A stretch of DNA of 64,000 nucleotides from Flavobacterium tistrianum (GCF_003254545.1 NZ_QJRH01000064.1:1-64000), one strand, 5' to 3'. Shown: positions 28,995-37,158, numbered from the stretch's first letter. Program-made: numbers and translations. The notes: a model not told the origin generated them from the sequence alone.

Positions 28995-29357
28995 TTAGCT
29001 AGTTTTTGCGGCCGCTGCCGCTGCTGCTCTTTTTTGTTGTAAATGCTTTCTTAGTTCAGCCCTTTTTGCTTCTCTTTTTCCGTCTAGTCTTGCTCGAGCG
29101 GCTGCATGCTGTTTACTTTTTACTTGTCCATGACCTGGGTCTTTTCTATCCATCCCTGTACCTGAAGCTTTTTTAGGATGGTCTGCTAGTTGTATCACAT
29201 TATTATTAGATATTCCATTTCCTATTTTTCTTTGCAAAACAGATTTTGGACGGTTATCCACAATTGCGGAATTCTTGCCATTATTTTTTTTCTGTGCTAC
29301 AGCATTTGCTACAGATTGGCTTCTATTATCAGATGTTTTGTTAATGTAAGTATTCAT
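28995..29357 (-). CDS. Small leader-only eCIS cargo-like protein
   Basis: A 120-residue protein with two copies of the locus's N-terminal motif: a weaker one at 10-24 (DNRSQSV...AQKK) and a strong one at 34-44 (DNRPKSVLQRK), followed by VIQL at 54-57. After that comes a short Gly/Lys segment with DRKDPGHGQVKSKQ and then a single highly basic, Ala-rich helix (about 84-118) ending in seven Ala. No enzyme domain is visible. It sits between two DUF4157 genes on the same strand. It may be a small cargo, a cell-penetrating or nucleic-acid-binding peptide, or the remnant of a longer toxin. Confidence 0.6.
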   Translation of the reverse strand: MNTYINKTSDNRSQSVANAVAQKKNNGKNSAIVDNRPKSVLQRKIGNGISNNNVIQLADHPKKASGTGMDRKDPGHGQVKSKQHAAARARLDGKREAKRAELRKHLQQKRAAAAAAAKTS

Positions 29358-29428
29358 ATTTTCTTTAAATTTGGTTAATTAGTACTCTGCTAGGTTTAGT
29401 TATGGAGTTTAAAGGTTGTATTATAATT

Positions 29429-30547
29429 TCATAGATTAGTTTCTTTCAGTTTAGCTCCTTCTATTGTATACTGAGGAGAACCTATAGGTTGAACATGAAG
29501 GGTTTGTTTAAATTCTGTTGGAAGATTTTTAACTGTTTTTAATTGTTTTTTTACAGTTACTCTTTTAAGAATTTTCATTTTGTATTTAATTTGAGTGCCA
29601 TTATTCGCACTTAGTAGATTGTTTGCTCTATTCTCAATGGTTTTATGTCGACCATTCATTGAAGAAGTAATGGGAACAATATTTTTGAAATTTCCAGAGC
29701 CCCCCAATTGATCATTAACCATGTGTCCTCCAACCCAGCTCCCTCCAAGAAATTTCTTTACCTTTTGCGCTTCCGCTCTTGGTCCTTTTTCAACACCAGT
29801 CGGCAGAGATATACTATTTATCCATCCAGAGGTATAATCGTCTATTTTATTTCTTACAGTCATTGTTTGTTTTTTTAAAGCAACCTTAGGGGGGGAAGCT
29901 TTCTTAGCATTTAGCTTAGCCTTTTTCTTTAACTTTTTAGCTTTTTGTATGATAAGAGATTTTAATTGATTGGGTTTGTTGGAATTGTTACGGGGAGACT
30001 TTTGATCTACAGAATAGTTTTTATTTTGAGATCTTAAGCTATTCTCCTTTGTTTTAGTTTGCAAAGCTTTAGCCCCCATAACATCAGCTTCCTTTTCCAA
30101 ACCAATATCATCATTTATATTTACTTTGCCTTTCATTTGCAAAGTAGGTTTTACTCGTCCTTGTTTTTGTTGTACTACATGCCATGCTTCGTGAGGCAAA
30201 TGTTTTTCTTGCCCAGAGGCCAAATGAATATTTGATCCTTTAGCGTAGGCATGAGCATTAAGTTGTGCAGGCTTGTCTGAGTTATAATGAACTTTTACGT
30301 CATCCATAGAATAACCGGAAAGATTTTCTATTCCTGATTTTAGATTATCGGGCAGACCAGTGTTGTTTGTTTTTCTTTGAATAGTAGTAAATGAAGAGTT
30401 GATTGCTGTTGAATTTTTAGCAAGTTTTTGCTGTACAACAGAATATTCCCGATTATTTCTTAACTGTATAGCATTGGCACTGCTGCTATTGTTTGAAGCA
30501 GTTTCAAGCGTTTTATCTTCTAATATTTTTTTGTATTGTCGTATCAT
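29429..30547 (-). CDS. DUF4157 protein with C-terminal endonuclease-like toxin domain
   Basis: A 372-residue protein. The shared leader is at 31-41 ([11 protein letters not shown]), with TTIQRK at 54-59. A DUF4157 domain at 61-162 holds HEAWH (119-123). A Lys-rich linker (about 200-230) leads to a C-terminal domain (about 230-345) with [20 protein letters not shown] and [14 protein letters not shown], the G-H...N-x-V-P...N...E-N layout of the DNA/RNA non-specific endonuclease (Endonuclease_NS_2-like) toxins; candidate catalytic residues are His275 and Asn297. It starts 3 bases after the stop of the HNH gene. No immunity gene is adjacent. It is a predicted eCIS nuclease effector; the activity is inferred from motifs. 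Confidence 0.68.
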   Translation of the reverse strand: MIRQYKKILEDKTLETASNNSSSANAIQLRNNREYSVVQQKLAKNSTAINSSFTTIQRKTNNTGLPDNLKSGIENLSGYSMDDVKVHYNSDKPAQLNAHAYAKGSNIHLASGQEKHLPHEAWHVVQQKQGRVKPTLQMKGKVNINDDIGLEKEADVMGAKALQTKTKENSLRSQNKNYSVDQKSPRNNSNKPNQLKSLIIQKAKKLKKKAKLNAKKASPPKVALKKQTMTVRNKIDDYTSGWINSISLPTGVEKGPRAEAQKVKKFLGGSWVGGHMVNDQLGGSGNFKNIVPITSSMNGRHKTIENRANNLLSANNGTQIKYKMKILKRVTVKKQLKTVKNLPTEFKQTLHVQPIGSPQYTIEGAKLKETNL

Positions 30548-30550
30548 TTT

Positions 30551-31315
30551 CTAAGCTGTTATACCTGCGCCACCAGTGCCTGGATCAGGATCGTAACGAA
30601 AATCTTTATAAAAATCTTTGTTTTCAGGTTCGTCATCTGGTGTGTGGTATCCAGATTCGTCATCTTCACTTTCATAGTCGACTTTTTTCTTTTTCTCATA
30701 TTTATGACTTTCATTGCATACTTTGCAAAAAGCCCTTAGACGATCTGGATCATTGTGATCTTCTTTTATTTCTGCATCAGTTGCACCTTTGGATTTTAAA
30801 TCACGTTCACGTTGCGCCCAAGTAGGATAGTGATCTAATGTTAAAGCACGCTGCTCGTGTTTATTTCCTCCCTTACTCGTATAAGCAAATTTGGTTAGCT
30901 CCAGCTTATTGCTTCCTTTTTTTGTAAAGGCGAGTGGGCGTCTACAGCCAGGACAAGTATAAATTGCATCAAAATTGCTATTTACATTGGTACGTTGATG
31001 GGCAGTCTGTTCAATAACATGGTCTCTTGTGTCATTTGGTATATGAAATCTTTTTTGTTTTTTAGCTTGCGGCGGAACATAATCACCGCTGCCATCGTCG
31101 TCACTTTCTGAGTCTTGTCTTTTTCTTTTCTTTTGATTCTTTTTTCCATTTAACTGTGTAACCGAATTATCTGATAATGTATTCTCTTGAAGTTTTTTCT
31201 GTACGATAGAATATTCCCGATTGTCTTTTAATTGAGCCGTGTTATTACAGTGAGTAGCATTCGCCGCAGCAATAGAGGATATGTTTTCGGATATTTTTTT
31301 GTGTTGTTGCGTCAT
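30551..31315 (-). CDS. eCIS cargo-like HNH nuclease
   Basis: A 254-residue protein with the shared leader at 31-41 (DNREYSIVQKK) and VTQL at 52-55, but no DUF4157. A basic/acidic disordered segment (58-95, Lys/Arg-rich then Asp/Ser) resembles a nuclear-localisation-like patch. The C-terminal half is an HNH nuclease: a structural zinc site CPGC (121-124) paired with CKVC (197-200), a catalytic LDHYP (Asp161, His162), Asn201 and a trailing His204. The tail after 210 is acidic and then disordered. It is predicted to cut DNA. Context and leader make it a likely cargo of the injection system; delivery is inference. Confidence 0.72.
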   Translation of the reverse strand: MTQQHKKISENISSIAAANATHCNNTAQLKDNREYSIVQKKLQENTLSDNSVTQLNGKKNQKKRKRQDSESDDDGSGDYVPPQAKKQKRFHIPNDTRDHVIEQTAHQRTNVNSNFDAIYTCPGCRRPLAFTKKGSNKLELTKFAYTSKGGNKHEQRALTLDHYPTWAQRERDLKSKGATDAEIKEDHNDPDRLRAFCKVCNESHKYEKKKKVDYESEDDESGYHTPDDEPENKDFYKDFRYDPDPGTGGAGITA

Positions 31316-31343
31316 TTTCTTCTGTTTTGAATTATATAACTGC

Positions 31344-31919
31344 TTATTCTTCCTCGTCTTTTTGATCTTTAAAAGGTGTGATTTTTACAGGACCAATTCC
31401 TCCTAGATAATTTATAGCCGAACAAAAAGGATGATTATGAATCATAGTTTTTAAATTTTCAAGGTTTTGATCGAAATAGGGGAGTTTTACCTTTTTTCCT
31501 GTAATGAGTTTTATCAAATGATCATTTTCTAAAGGATATATTTTAAATAGAGGTTTTCGTGCGGCATAAAAAAGACTTTCATCATCTGCAATAAAAGAAA
31601 TTTCACCACGATTTTCTTTTAGTTTTTGTGGATTGGTTTTTAATAAATGAATAATCTTAGCCTCAATTTTACTCACCATTTCATCTATACTTTTTTCTGT
31701 AGTTTGTACGATCAAATAAAGATTTTGGCTCGTAATAAGATATCCGTTTATATAAAAGAAAATCTTGTCGTCAAAATCATTCAAAGCCATTGCGATTATG
31801 GTGTTTATATAATTGGAATCGAAGTATTTTTTCCAGTTCCCAATTTTAAGAGTCATTTTAAGGCGATGCAATTGAGGCGCAGCAACGGCAACTTTTTTTA
31901 TGTTTTCGTTCTTTTTCAT
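31344..31919 (-). CDS. Unknown eCIS-locus protein, weakly IS200/REP-transposase-like
   Basis: A 191-residue soluble protein between the ATPase (6 bases upstream) and the HNH cargo gene. I do not recognise a family with confidence. One segment (about 40-95: INTIIAMALNDF, FFYINGYLITSQNLYLIVQT, then a helix) follows the outline of the Y1/REP-associated transposase fold, in which a central strand normally carries H-x-H, but those histidines are replaced by S-Q-N-L-Y and no catalytic Tyr is obvious. If this is real it would be a domesticated, inactive fold. A cargo chaperone, a loading factor or an immunity protein are other possibilities raised only by position. Confidence 0.55.
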   Translation of the reverse strand: MKKNENIKKVAVAAPQLHRLKMTLKIGNWKKYFDSNYINTIIAMALNDFDDKIFFYINGYLITSQNLYLIVQTTEKSIDEMVSKIEAKIIHLLKTNPQKLKENRGEISFIADDESLFYAARKPLFKIYPLENDHLIKLITGKKVKLPYFDQNLENLKTMIHNHPFCSAINYLGGIGPVKITPFKDQKDEEE

Positions 31920-31925
31920 AATGCG

Positions 31926-33293
31926 TCAATTCATTTGAGTAACCATAAGAGTTTTGTTCTCTTTTTTAAATTCACGCCTAATGCCTTCCAATAAATCCTG
32001 CTGACTCACTATAGTTTCATTTTTTTGAATGGCAGCCAAAGCGCAAAATCTCAGAATGTTGATAATTGCTCCGCCAGCCAATTCATAGTTTTCGGCAATA
32101 TTTTCAATATCAATGTTGGGATCAAGCTGGCATTTTCCTGAAAAGGCTTTTTCCCACAATAGCATTCTTTCTTCGGCGGTTGGCATTGTAAAATGAATCA
32201 TCGATTGAAACCTTCTAGAGAAAGCATCATCCATATTTTCTTTTAAGTTAGATGCCAGAATAACGACACCAGGGAAATCTTCAATTCTTTGCAATAAATA
32301 TCCCGTTTGCTGATTGGCGTGGCGATCGTTTGAAGACGAAGCATTAGTTCTCTTTCCGAAAAGAGCATCGGCTTCATCAAAAAATAAAATCCAATCTTTG
32401 TGTTGTGCGACATCAAATATTTTGGATAGATTTTTTTCGGTTTCACCAATATACTTAGAAACAATCATAGAAAGATCTACTCGATAAACTTCTCTGTTTG
32501 TGCTTTTTCCGAGTAAAGTTGCTGTAAGTGTTTTTCCTGTTCCTGGTGGACCATAAAAAAGTGTTCGATATCCGGGTTTTATTTTATTTTCAAGACCCCA
32601 TTCTTTCATAAGGGTTTCTCCATGATTCAGCCAAGCATTGATTTCCATGACCTGATTCATAACATGTTCTTCGAGAACCAAATCGTCCCAATTTAAATTG
32701 GTCGAAATTTGCTGAGCTGGAAACGAAACACTATGCTCAAGCTTTGGCAAAATGCCCGTTATGAAAAAGTTTAGCCAACGCTCGTTAATCGAAAGAACCT
32801 GATTCAGAATAGGAACATTAGATTCGGTACTTTCCAAAACCAAAACCTGTTCTTTGGCAAGAATATTAGATGTGTTCAGAATATGGAGCAATTCAATTCG
32901 CAGTTCAGGATTAACAGCTGTTATCAAAAAAGAGAGTGTTTGACCAGTTGGAAGAAAACCGCTGTGATTTTTATTGACAACACCGCCAAATTCAGTAAAA
33001 CCGCGATCGTACATGGCATTTTTGCTAAAGAAAATATCAAGAACTTCTGGTTTAATCTGAGGCGCTAGAATCAAAGCAAGACAAAGCCGCTCGTAGAGAT
33101 TTAGATTCCATTCGGTTATTTTTTTGTAATAAACACTGTCTTCAGTATCGTCATCAGCTTCAGGAAATGGAATATCCTGCCATCGGTTTTCGTGACCTTC
33201 TTGAAGAAGATAACTGCAAATAACCTGATCGATTACCTTCTGCAGCCAGTCCATTTCATTATACAAAACGATAATATTGGAATTAGTTTCCAT
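31926..33293 (-). CDS. eCIS AAA+ ATPase (Afp15/Pvc15-like)
   Basis: A 455-residue AAA+ ATPase. An N-terminal region (1-200) without a clear family precedes a classic AAA module: Walker A GPPGTGKT (248-255), Walker B LFFDEADA (303-310), sensor-1 ILASN (345-349) and arginine finger RR (360-361). Every Afp/PVC-type eCIS locus has one such ATPase, essential for assembly of functional particles or cargo loading. It overlaps the upstream 307-residue gene by 11 bases and precedes the cargo block, which fits a role at the junction of particle assembly and loading. Confidence 0.92.
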   Translation of the reverse strand: METNSNIIVLYNEMDWLQKVIDQVICSYLLQEGHENRWQDIPFPEADDDTEDSVYYKKITEWNLNLYERLCLALILAPQIKPEVLDIFFSKNAMYDRGFTEFGGVVNKNHSGFLPTGQTLSFLITAVNPELRIELLHILNTSNILAKEQVLVLESTESNVPILNQVLSINERWLNFFITGILPKLEHSVSFPAQQISTNLNWDDLVLEEHVMNQVMEINAWLNHGETLMKEWGLENKIKPGYRTLFYGPPGTGKTLTATLLGKSTNREVYRVDLSMIVSKYIGETEKNLSKIFDVAQHKDWILFFDEADALFGKRTNASSSNDRHANQQTGYLLQRIEDFPGVVILASNLKENMDDAFSRRFQSMIHFTMPTAEERMLLWEKAFSGKCQLDPNIDIENIAENYELAGGAIINILRFCALAAIQKNETIVSQQDLLEGIRREFKKENKTLMVTQMN

Positions 33294-34206
33294 AAGCTCC
33301 GAATAGTTTTTCTACATCGTCCAAATTAGCGTCAGCCCATTTAAAGTATAACAAAGCCGTATTAGGATTTAACTCATTGCATTGCAGCATATCCAGATAA
33401 AAACCTTGTGCATTTTGCATAATCATCTGAGTGTTGTAATCAACATCATTATGAAAATTTGAATCAAAAAAAGAATCTGTCCAAGCGCTTACATTGTTTT
33501 CTCTTGAAATAAAATCACTAATGAAATAGGATAGTTTTTCGTCCTGAACGACTAATTTTTTAGCCTTAAAATAAGCGGGTTTTCTTTTGGTTTCCCTGTG
33601 GTAATATTCAATATCTTTTGACTGGATGGTTTTGGTTTTAGAATGCCCAAAAATATCTGTCAGACCAAAATTTTCTGCTTCGCACGCCAATTCCAATTCT
33701 GCATTAGCTTCGCCTGCTGTAGCTAGAGTAGTATTTTTGGCTGTAGCGCTTTCTGTTACTACATACAATTCTCTGAAAGAGTATAAGGTCTGCGTTAGTT
33801 TTATAATTAACTGCTGTTGGATTTCGTTCCAATTATTAATCTTTACAGATTCTGGTTCTTCGGCTTTAAAAATGAAACTTCCTTTATGGGCAAAGGCTAG
33901 TATCTGCTTGCTAAACTCAAAATCGCCTTCTATAGAACCATGCGCAAGCGATCGTCCAGAATAAGGCTTTGAAATGCCATCGCTAAAATTCCAATTGGCG
34001 TCATTTAATGCAATTACTTCGCTTATTTCAGCATCATGATGAGATATAATACCATTGCGATAAATGTTCCCTAAAAGAATGATTTCGCCATTTTTAATTT
34101 GGAAATAATCACCAGGAAAAAGACTTTTATTCAGCGGTTTTGTAGGGAGAAATCCTCCTGTTTTTAGATAAAACTGTCTGTAAAAATTCTTGTTAGTATG
34201 ATCCAT
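33283..34206 (-). CDS. Unknown eCIS-locus protein, 307 residues
   Basis: I do not recognise a family. The N-terminal 130 residues look beta-rich, with a Gly/aromatic-rich stretch (GDYFQIKNGEIILLGNIY, then NWNFSDGISKPYSGRSL). A helical middle follows (about 130-170, with ATAGEANAELELA), and then a mixed C-terminal part containing DSFFDSNFHNDVDYNTQM. There is no signal peptide or membrane segment. It overlaps the ATPase gene by 11 bases, so the two are probably translationally coupled. A hairpin at 34230-34260 separates it from the genes encoding the particle. It could be an assembly factor or an effector; nothing in the sequence decides. Confidence 0.6.
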   Translation of the reverse strand: MDHTNKNFYRQFYLKTGGFLPTKPLNKSLFPGDYFQIKNGEIILLGNIYRNGIISHHDAEISEVIALNDANWNFSDGISKPYSGRSLAHGSIEGDFEFSKQILAFAHKGSFIFKAEEPESVKINNWNEIQQQLIIKLTQTLYSFRELYVVTESATAKNTTLATAGEANAELELACEAENFGLTDIFGHSKTKTIQSKDIEYYHRETKRKPAYFKAKKLVVQDEKLSYFISDFISRENNVSAWTDSFFDSNFHNDVDYNTQMIMQNAQGFYLDMLQCNELNPNTALLYFKWADANLDDVEKLFGAYGN

Positions 34207-34229
34207 AACCTTAAAAAATTAGGATTAAA

Positions 34230-34260
34230 GTCCACTGAATGCAGGATTGAAACAGTGGAC
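34230..34260 (-). terminator. Intra-operon hairpin, possible partial terminator
   Basis: A perfect 8-bp GC-containing stem (34230-34237 with 34253-34260) with a 15-base loop. On the minus strand it is followed by TTT and, a little later, a second T-rich tract. It lies between the 279-residue helical protein and the 307-residue gene, where it could reduce transcription of the ATPase and cargo genes relative to structural genes. Confidence 0.45.
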
Positions 34261-34273
34261 ATTTTAATTTATT

Positions 34274-35113
34274 TTAAGAAGCATAAGCCGCAGCAGTTGC
34301 CGCAGCTAAACTAGCTTGAAGCGATTGAAGTTTGATTTGAGCTTTGCTTAAATTACTTGTAGCAATAGTCAATTGTCTTCCAGTTTCGTCATTCGCAGTA
34401 TTCGCCTTTTCATAAGCAATCTGAGCATTTTTATACGCATTGTATATTAATCCTCTAATCGAAGAATCAGAAGGAGACGGTGCAGGTAAAGTTGCATCTA
34501 AAGATTTGCTGTTTGTTAAAGTAAAATACAATTTAGCAGCCTGTTTAGTCTCTAGAGTGATTGCTTCTTCAGATTCAAGAACAGAAGCTTCTGCCGCCAA
34601 AGTAGATTTTAACGCAACAAGCGTAAGAGCAACGGCATTGTTAGCGTCTGTGCCTGCAGTGTTGATTCTGGTAATTAAATCATCAGAAATTAACGGATTA
34701 AGCGCTTTTTTGCGAATAACAAGATTAGACAGTTTATTAATTATTTCTACAGAATAAATTAATTTGCTAATCAGATCGCTAATCCAAATGCTCACTCTTT
34801 TTGAATCCTGAGTTGCAGTAGCCATTTTTGAAAAGGCATTTTCTGAATTAAGTGCCAAATCGTATGCATTTTGAACAACTTGATCTATTAAGTTTTTATT
34901 GCTTAAAGCATGAGAACGATTGCTTTCTGAAACCAATAAATAGCCTTGATATCTCGTTGCTTTTTCATTCAGCGAGTTTACAATGGTTTGCTGCTGCTGT
35001 ACAATTGCAGTTGCATCAATTACTTGATTTTTAATTAAATCTAGTTCAGCTTTTTTCTTTTCTGTAATTCCGTATTTCTGCAAATTAGGACTTGGTGATA
35101 ATATAGTTTCCAT
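34274..35113 (-). CDS. Helical eCIS-locus protein, 279 residues
   Basis: An almost entirely alpha-helical protein (Ala, Ser, Gln, Asn, Glu-rich heptads from about 20 to 275) with one short Pro-rich break (SLDATLPAPSPSDSS, about 204-218). There is no signal peptide or membrane segment. It appears related to the N-terminal half of the 648-residue gene just upstream (12-base gap): both have a long helix, a K-N-K/S-N-K-N motif followed by further helices, and similar composition. The pair may form a coiled-coil complex, for example as fibre, cap or surface structure. The function is unknown. Confidence 0.62.
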   Translation of the reverse strand: METILSPSPNLQKYGITEKKKAELDLIKNQVIDATAIVQQQQTIVNSLNEKATRYQGYLLVSESNRSHALSNKNLIDQVVQNAYDLALNSENAFSKMATATQDSKRVSIWISDLISKLIYSVEIINKLSNLVIRKKALNPLISDDLITRINTAGTDANNAVALTLVALKSTLAAEASVLESEEAITLETKQAAKLYFTLTNSKSLDATLPAPSPSDSSIRGLIYNAYKNAQIAYEKANTANDETGRQLTIATSNLSKAQIKLQSLQASLAAATAAAYAS

Positions 35114-35125
35114 ATGGTTGAGGTG

Positions 35126-37072
35126 TTAAATGGTTGGTGATGATTTCAAATTTTCTTTTGTAGAATAAGGTATCGGCGTAGTGTTTTGCCAATCAGAAAG
35201 ACTGTTGGTGTATTTCGTTTTAGAATTTTCACTGCCTTTATAATAAGACAACACAACAGGAATGTAATTTTTATCCTCAATTAACGGATTTCCAAAATTA
35301 TCTGTTGTTGTGGTATCAATATGTACAATAAATTCTTGACCAGAAGTTGCTTTGTGATGTTTAGCACTGGTAAAATTGCCAGCCGGAATGTTTTCTGCTA
35401 AATTTAAATTGAAGTAGAAAGCATTGCTGTTTTTAATTGGTTTTGGAAATTTCTCTTTAACATCTTTCAGTTTAGCATTCAAATCTGTTAATTGGCTTTT
35501 TGCAATGCGCAGTTTTTCTTTAGCATCTGCCAAAGCACTTTTCAAGCTAAGATTCTTTTGTTTGTCCTGATCCGTTTCTTTATCTTTTTTAGCTCCGTCA
35601 GCTTGACTGGCAGAATTGTTTAAGGTTTCTATTTCTTCGTTAAGAGATTTAATTTCTGCATCGACAGCTTTAATTTCTTCTTCTAACTCCATTGTTTCAA
35701 TTTTGTACTCTAGAGTTTCCAAATCTTCATTTGTTGCAATATCATCAGGATAAGGCAAGAAGAAACATCTGTAATCAATTTCATTCGATTTTAAAACATC
35801 TTCTTTGTCTACGACAAAAGTGATTTTAGACAGGTCTTCAGAAGCGTGCTCTCTAGAATTTGCAATGTTCTTAGCGGTTTTTAAAGTGTAAGTTAAAGCA
35901 AACGTCTCGGAAGGAGCAGACAGATATTCATCAAACGTATTGATTTCTTTTTTGTAATTTTCTGTAAAGATGATTAAAAGAAATGCAACATAATTTTCGC
36001 CAAGTACTAGAGGATCATTGTCAGAATCTCTAAGTTCTTTGTAGGCTATAGGTGATTTATATTTTCCTTTGGCATCTGGATTCTGAGAAGCCGGAATACT
36101 TTTGCATTGAGCTGGATTGCCTACTAATAATTCGGCATTAGAAGCACTAAAAAATGATTTCTTGCTATCTTTTACCATAATAATATTATAACTTAAAACA
36201 GGATTTGCCAATCCTTTGTTTTGTGTCGCAGGATCTCTGTCTTCTGGTGAAAAAGGACTTCTGTAAGCATCAAAAAAAACGTTAAAAGTACCTGCTGTGG
36301 GATCAAACTGTTTTGGCACTTCTACAACCAAGCTTTGGTTAAATAATGCATTGTTGTAGTTATATGCTTTTTTAGAAGCATCATATTCTACTTCACTACA
36401 TTTTATGGCACCTTCTGCAGCTCTTGTGGCAATACTTGCTTTGGCTTTTGTATCATTATCTGTTGTTAATATTGCAGTAGTGGCTGTTAAGTCAGAAGTT
36501 GTTACCTGCAATAAATTGTTGACAGAAGTATTCGTTAACTTAGCTCCGTCAGCAACTGTTGAGGTTGAAACTTCAGAAATCGAAGCTGTAGCTTCCATGG
36601 CAAATTGCGAAGTCTGCTCAGCAATATAAGCCGTCTTGTTAATCAGATTGTAAGCTTCAAGAGCCTGCTGATAAATTTGAGTTCCATAATCTGCAGCATT
36701 AATAATGCTGTAAATACTTCCGATATCACTTGCCAAACGCACAATAGAATTTGATGCAATCTGAATGTTAGATGCACAAACCGCCATATTGGTAACGGCT
36801 TGTGTTACATACGTTTTCTGCTGATTTGCAGATAATAATAAGTTGTCTGCCATGTTCTTATTCTTAACAACTACATTGTTTATATGTTGCTGTTCTTTGT
36901 ACATTTTGGTTGTTGCATCTAGTTTTTCCTGCGCAACAATTTCAGCCCCTTCGGCATAATAAAGAGTAAACATTGAAGTGCTCAATTGTGAACTCAATTG
37001 TTTTTTGGTCATCTCCTGACTTTCTAATGATGACAATACACTAGAATGCAGATTTTCATTGTAACTGTTCAT
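35126..37072 (-). CDS. eCIS-locus protein with helical N-terminus and beta domains, 648 residues
   Basis: The architecture is a long helical region (1-250), a beta-rich domain (about 255-430, with FNVFFDAYRSPFSPEDRDP and a strand-turn pattern), a strong charged coiled coil (about 450-545, Glu/Lys/Leu heptads), and a C-terminal beta domain (about 550-640, with FYFNLNLAENIPAG and NYIPVVLSYYKG). No signal peptide is visible. A helix-plus-beta-head layout joined by a coiled coil is what one might expect of a fibre or receptor-binding part. The locus otherwise lacks an Afp13-like tail fibre, so this is the best candidate for that job. That is inference from layout only. Confidence 0.6.
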   Translation of the reverse strand: MNSYNENLHSSVLSSLESQEMTKKQLSSQLSTSMFTLYYAEGAEIVAQEKLDATTKMYKEQQHINNVVVKNKNMADNLLLSANQQKTYVTQAVTNMAVCASNIQIASNSIVRLASDIGSIYSIINAADYGTQIYQQALEAYNLINKTAYIAEQTSQFAMEATASISEVSTSTVADGAKLTNTSVNNLLQVTTSDLTATTAILTTDNDTKAKASIATRAAEGAIKCSEVEYDASKKAYNYNNALFNQSLVVEVPKQFDPTAGTFNVFFDAYRSPFSPEDRDPATQNKGLANPVLSYNIIMVKDSKKSFFSASNAELLVGNPAQCKSIPASQNPDAKGKYKSPIAYKELRDSDNDPLVLGENYVAFLLIIFTENYKKEINTFDEYLSAPSETFALTYTLKTAKNIANSREHASEDLSKITFVVDKEDVLKSNEIDYRCFFLPYPDDIATNEDLETLEYKIETMELEEEIKAVDAEIKSLNEEIETLNNSASQADGAKKDKETDQDKQKNLSLKSALADAKEKLRIAKSQLTDLNAKLKDVKEKFPKPIKNSNAFYFNLNLAENIPAGNFTSAKHHKATSGQEFIVHIDTTTTDNFGNPLIEDKNYIPVVLSYYKGSENSKTKYTNSLSDWQNTTPIPYSTKENLKSSPTI

Positions 37073-37158
37073 AATAGTTTTTTTAGTTGATTAATTTATA
37101 TTTCAAGATCGTATTCAATGGTTTTGTTTTTAATTCATCATTCACAATCGGAATCTGA

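Noticed and set aside
33283..34206. Pore-forming (gasdermin-like) reading of the 307-residue protein
   Set aside because: Some strand-turn patterns recalled pore-forming folds, but no diagnostic motif was found; structure prediction would be needed.
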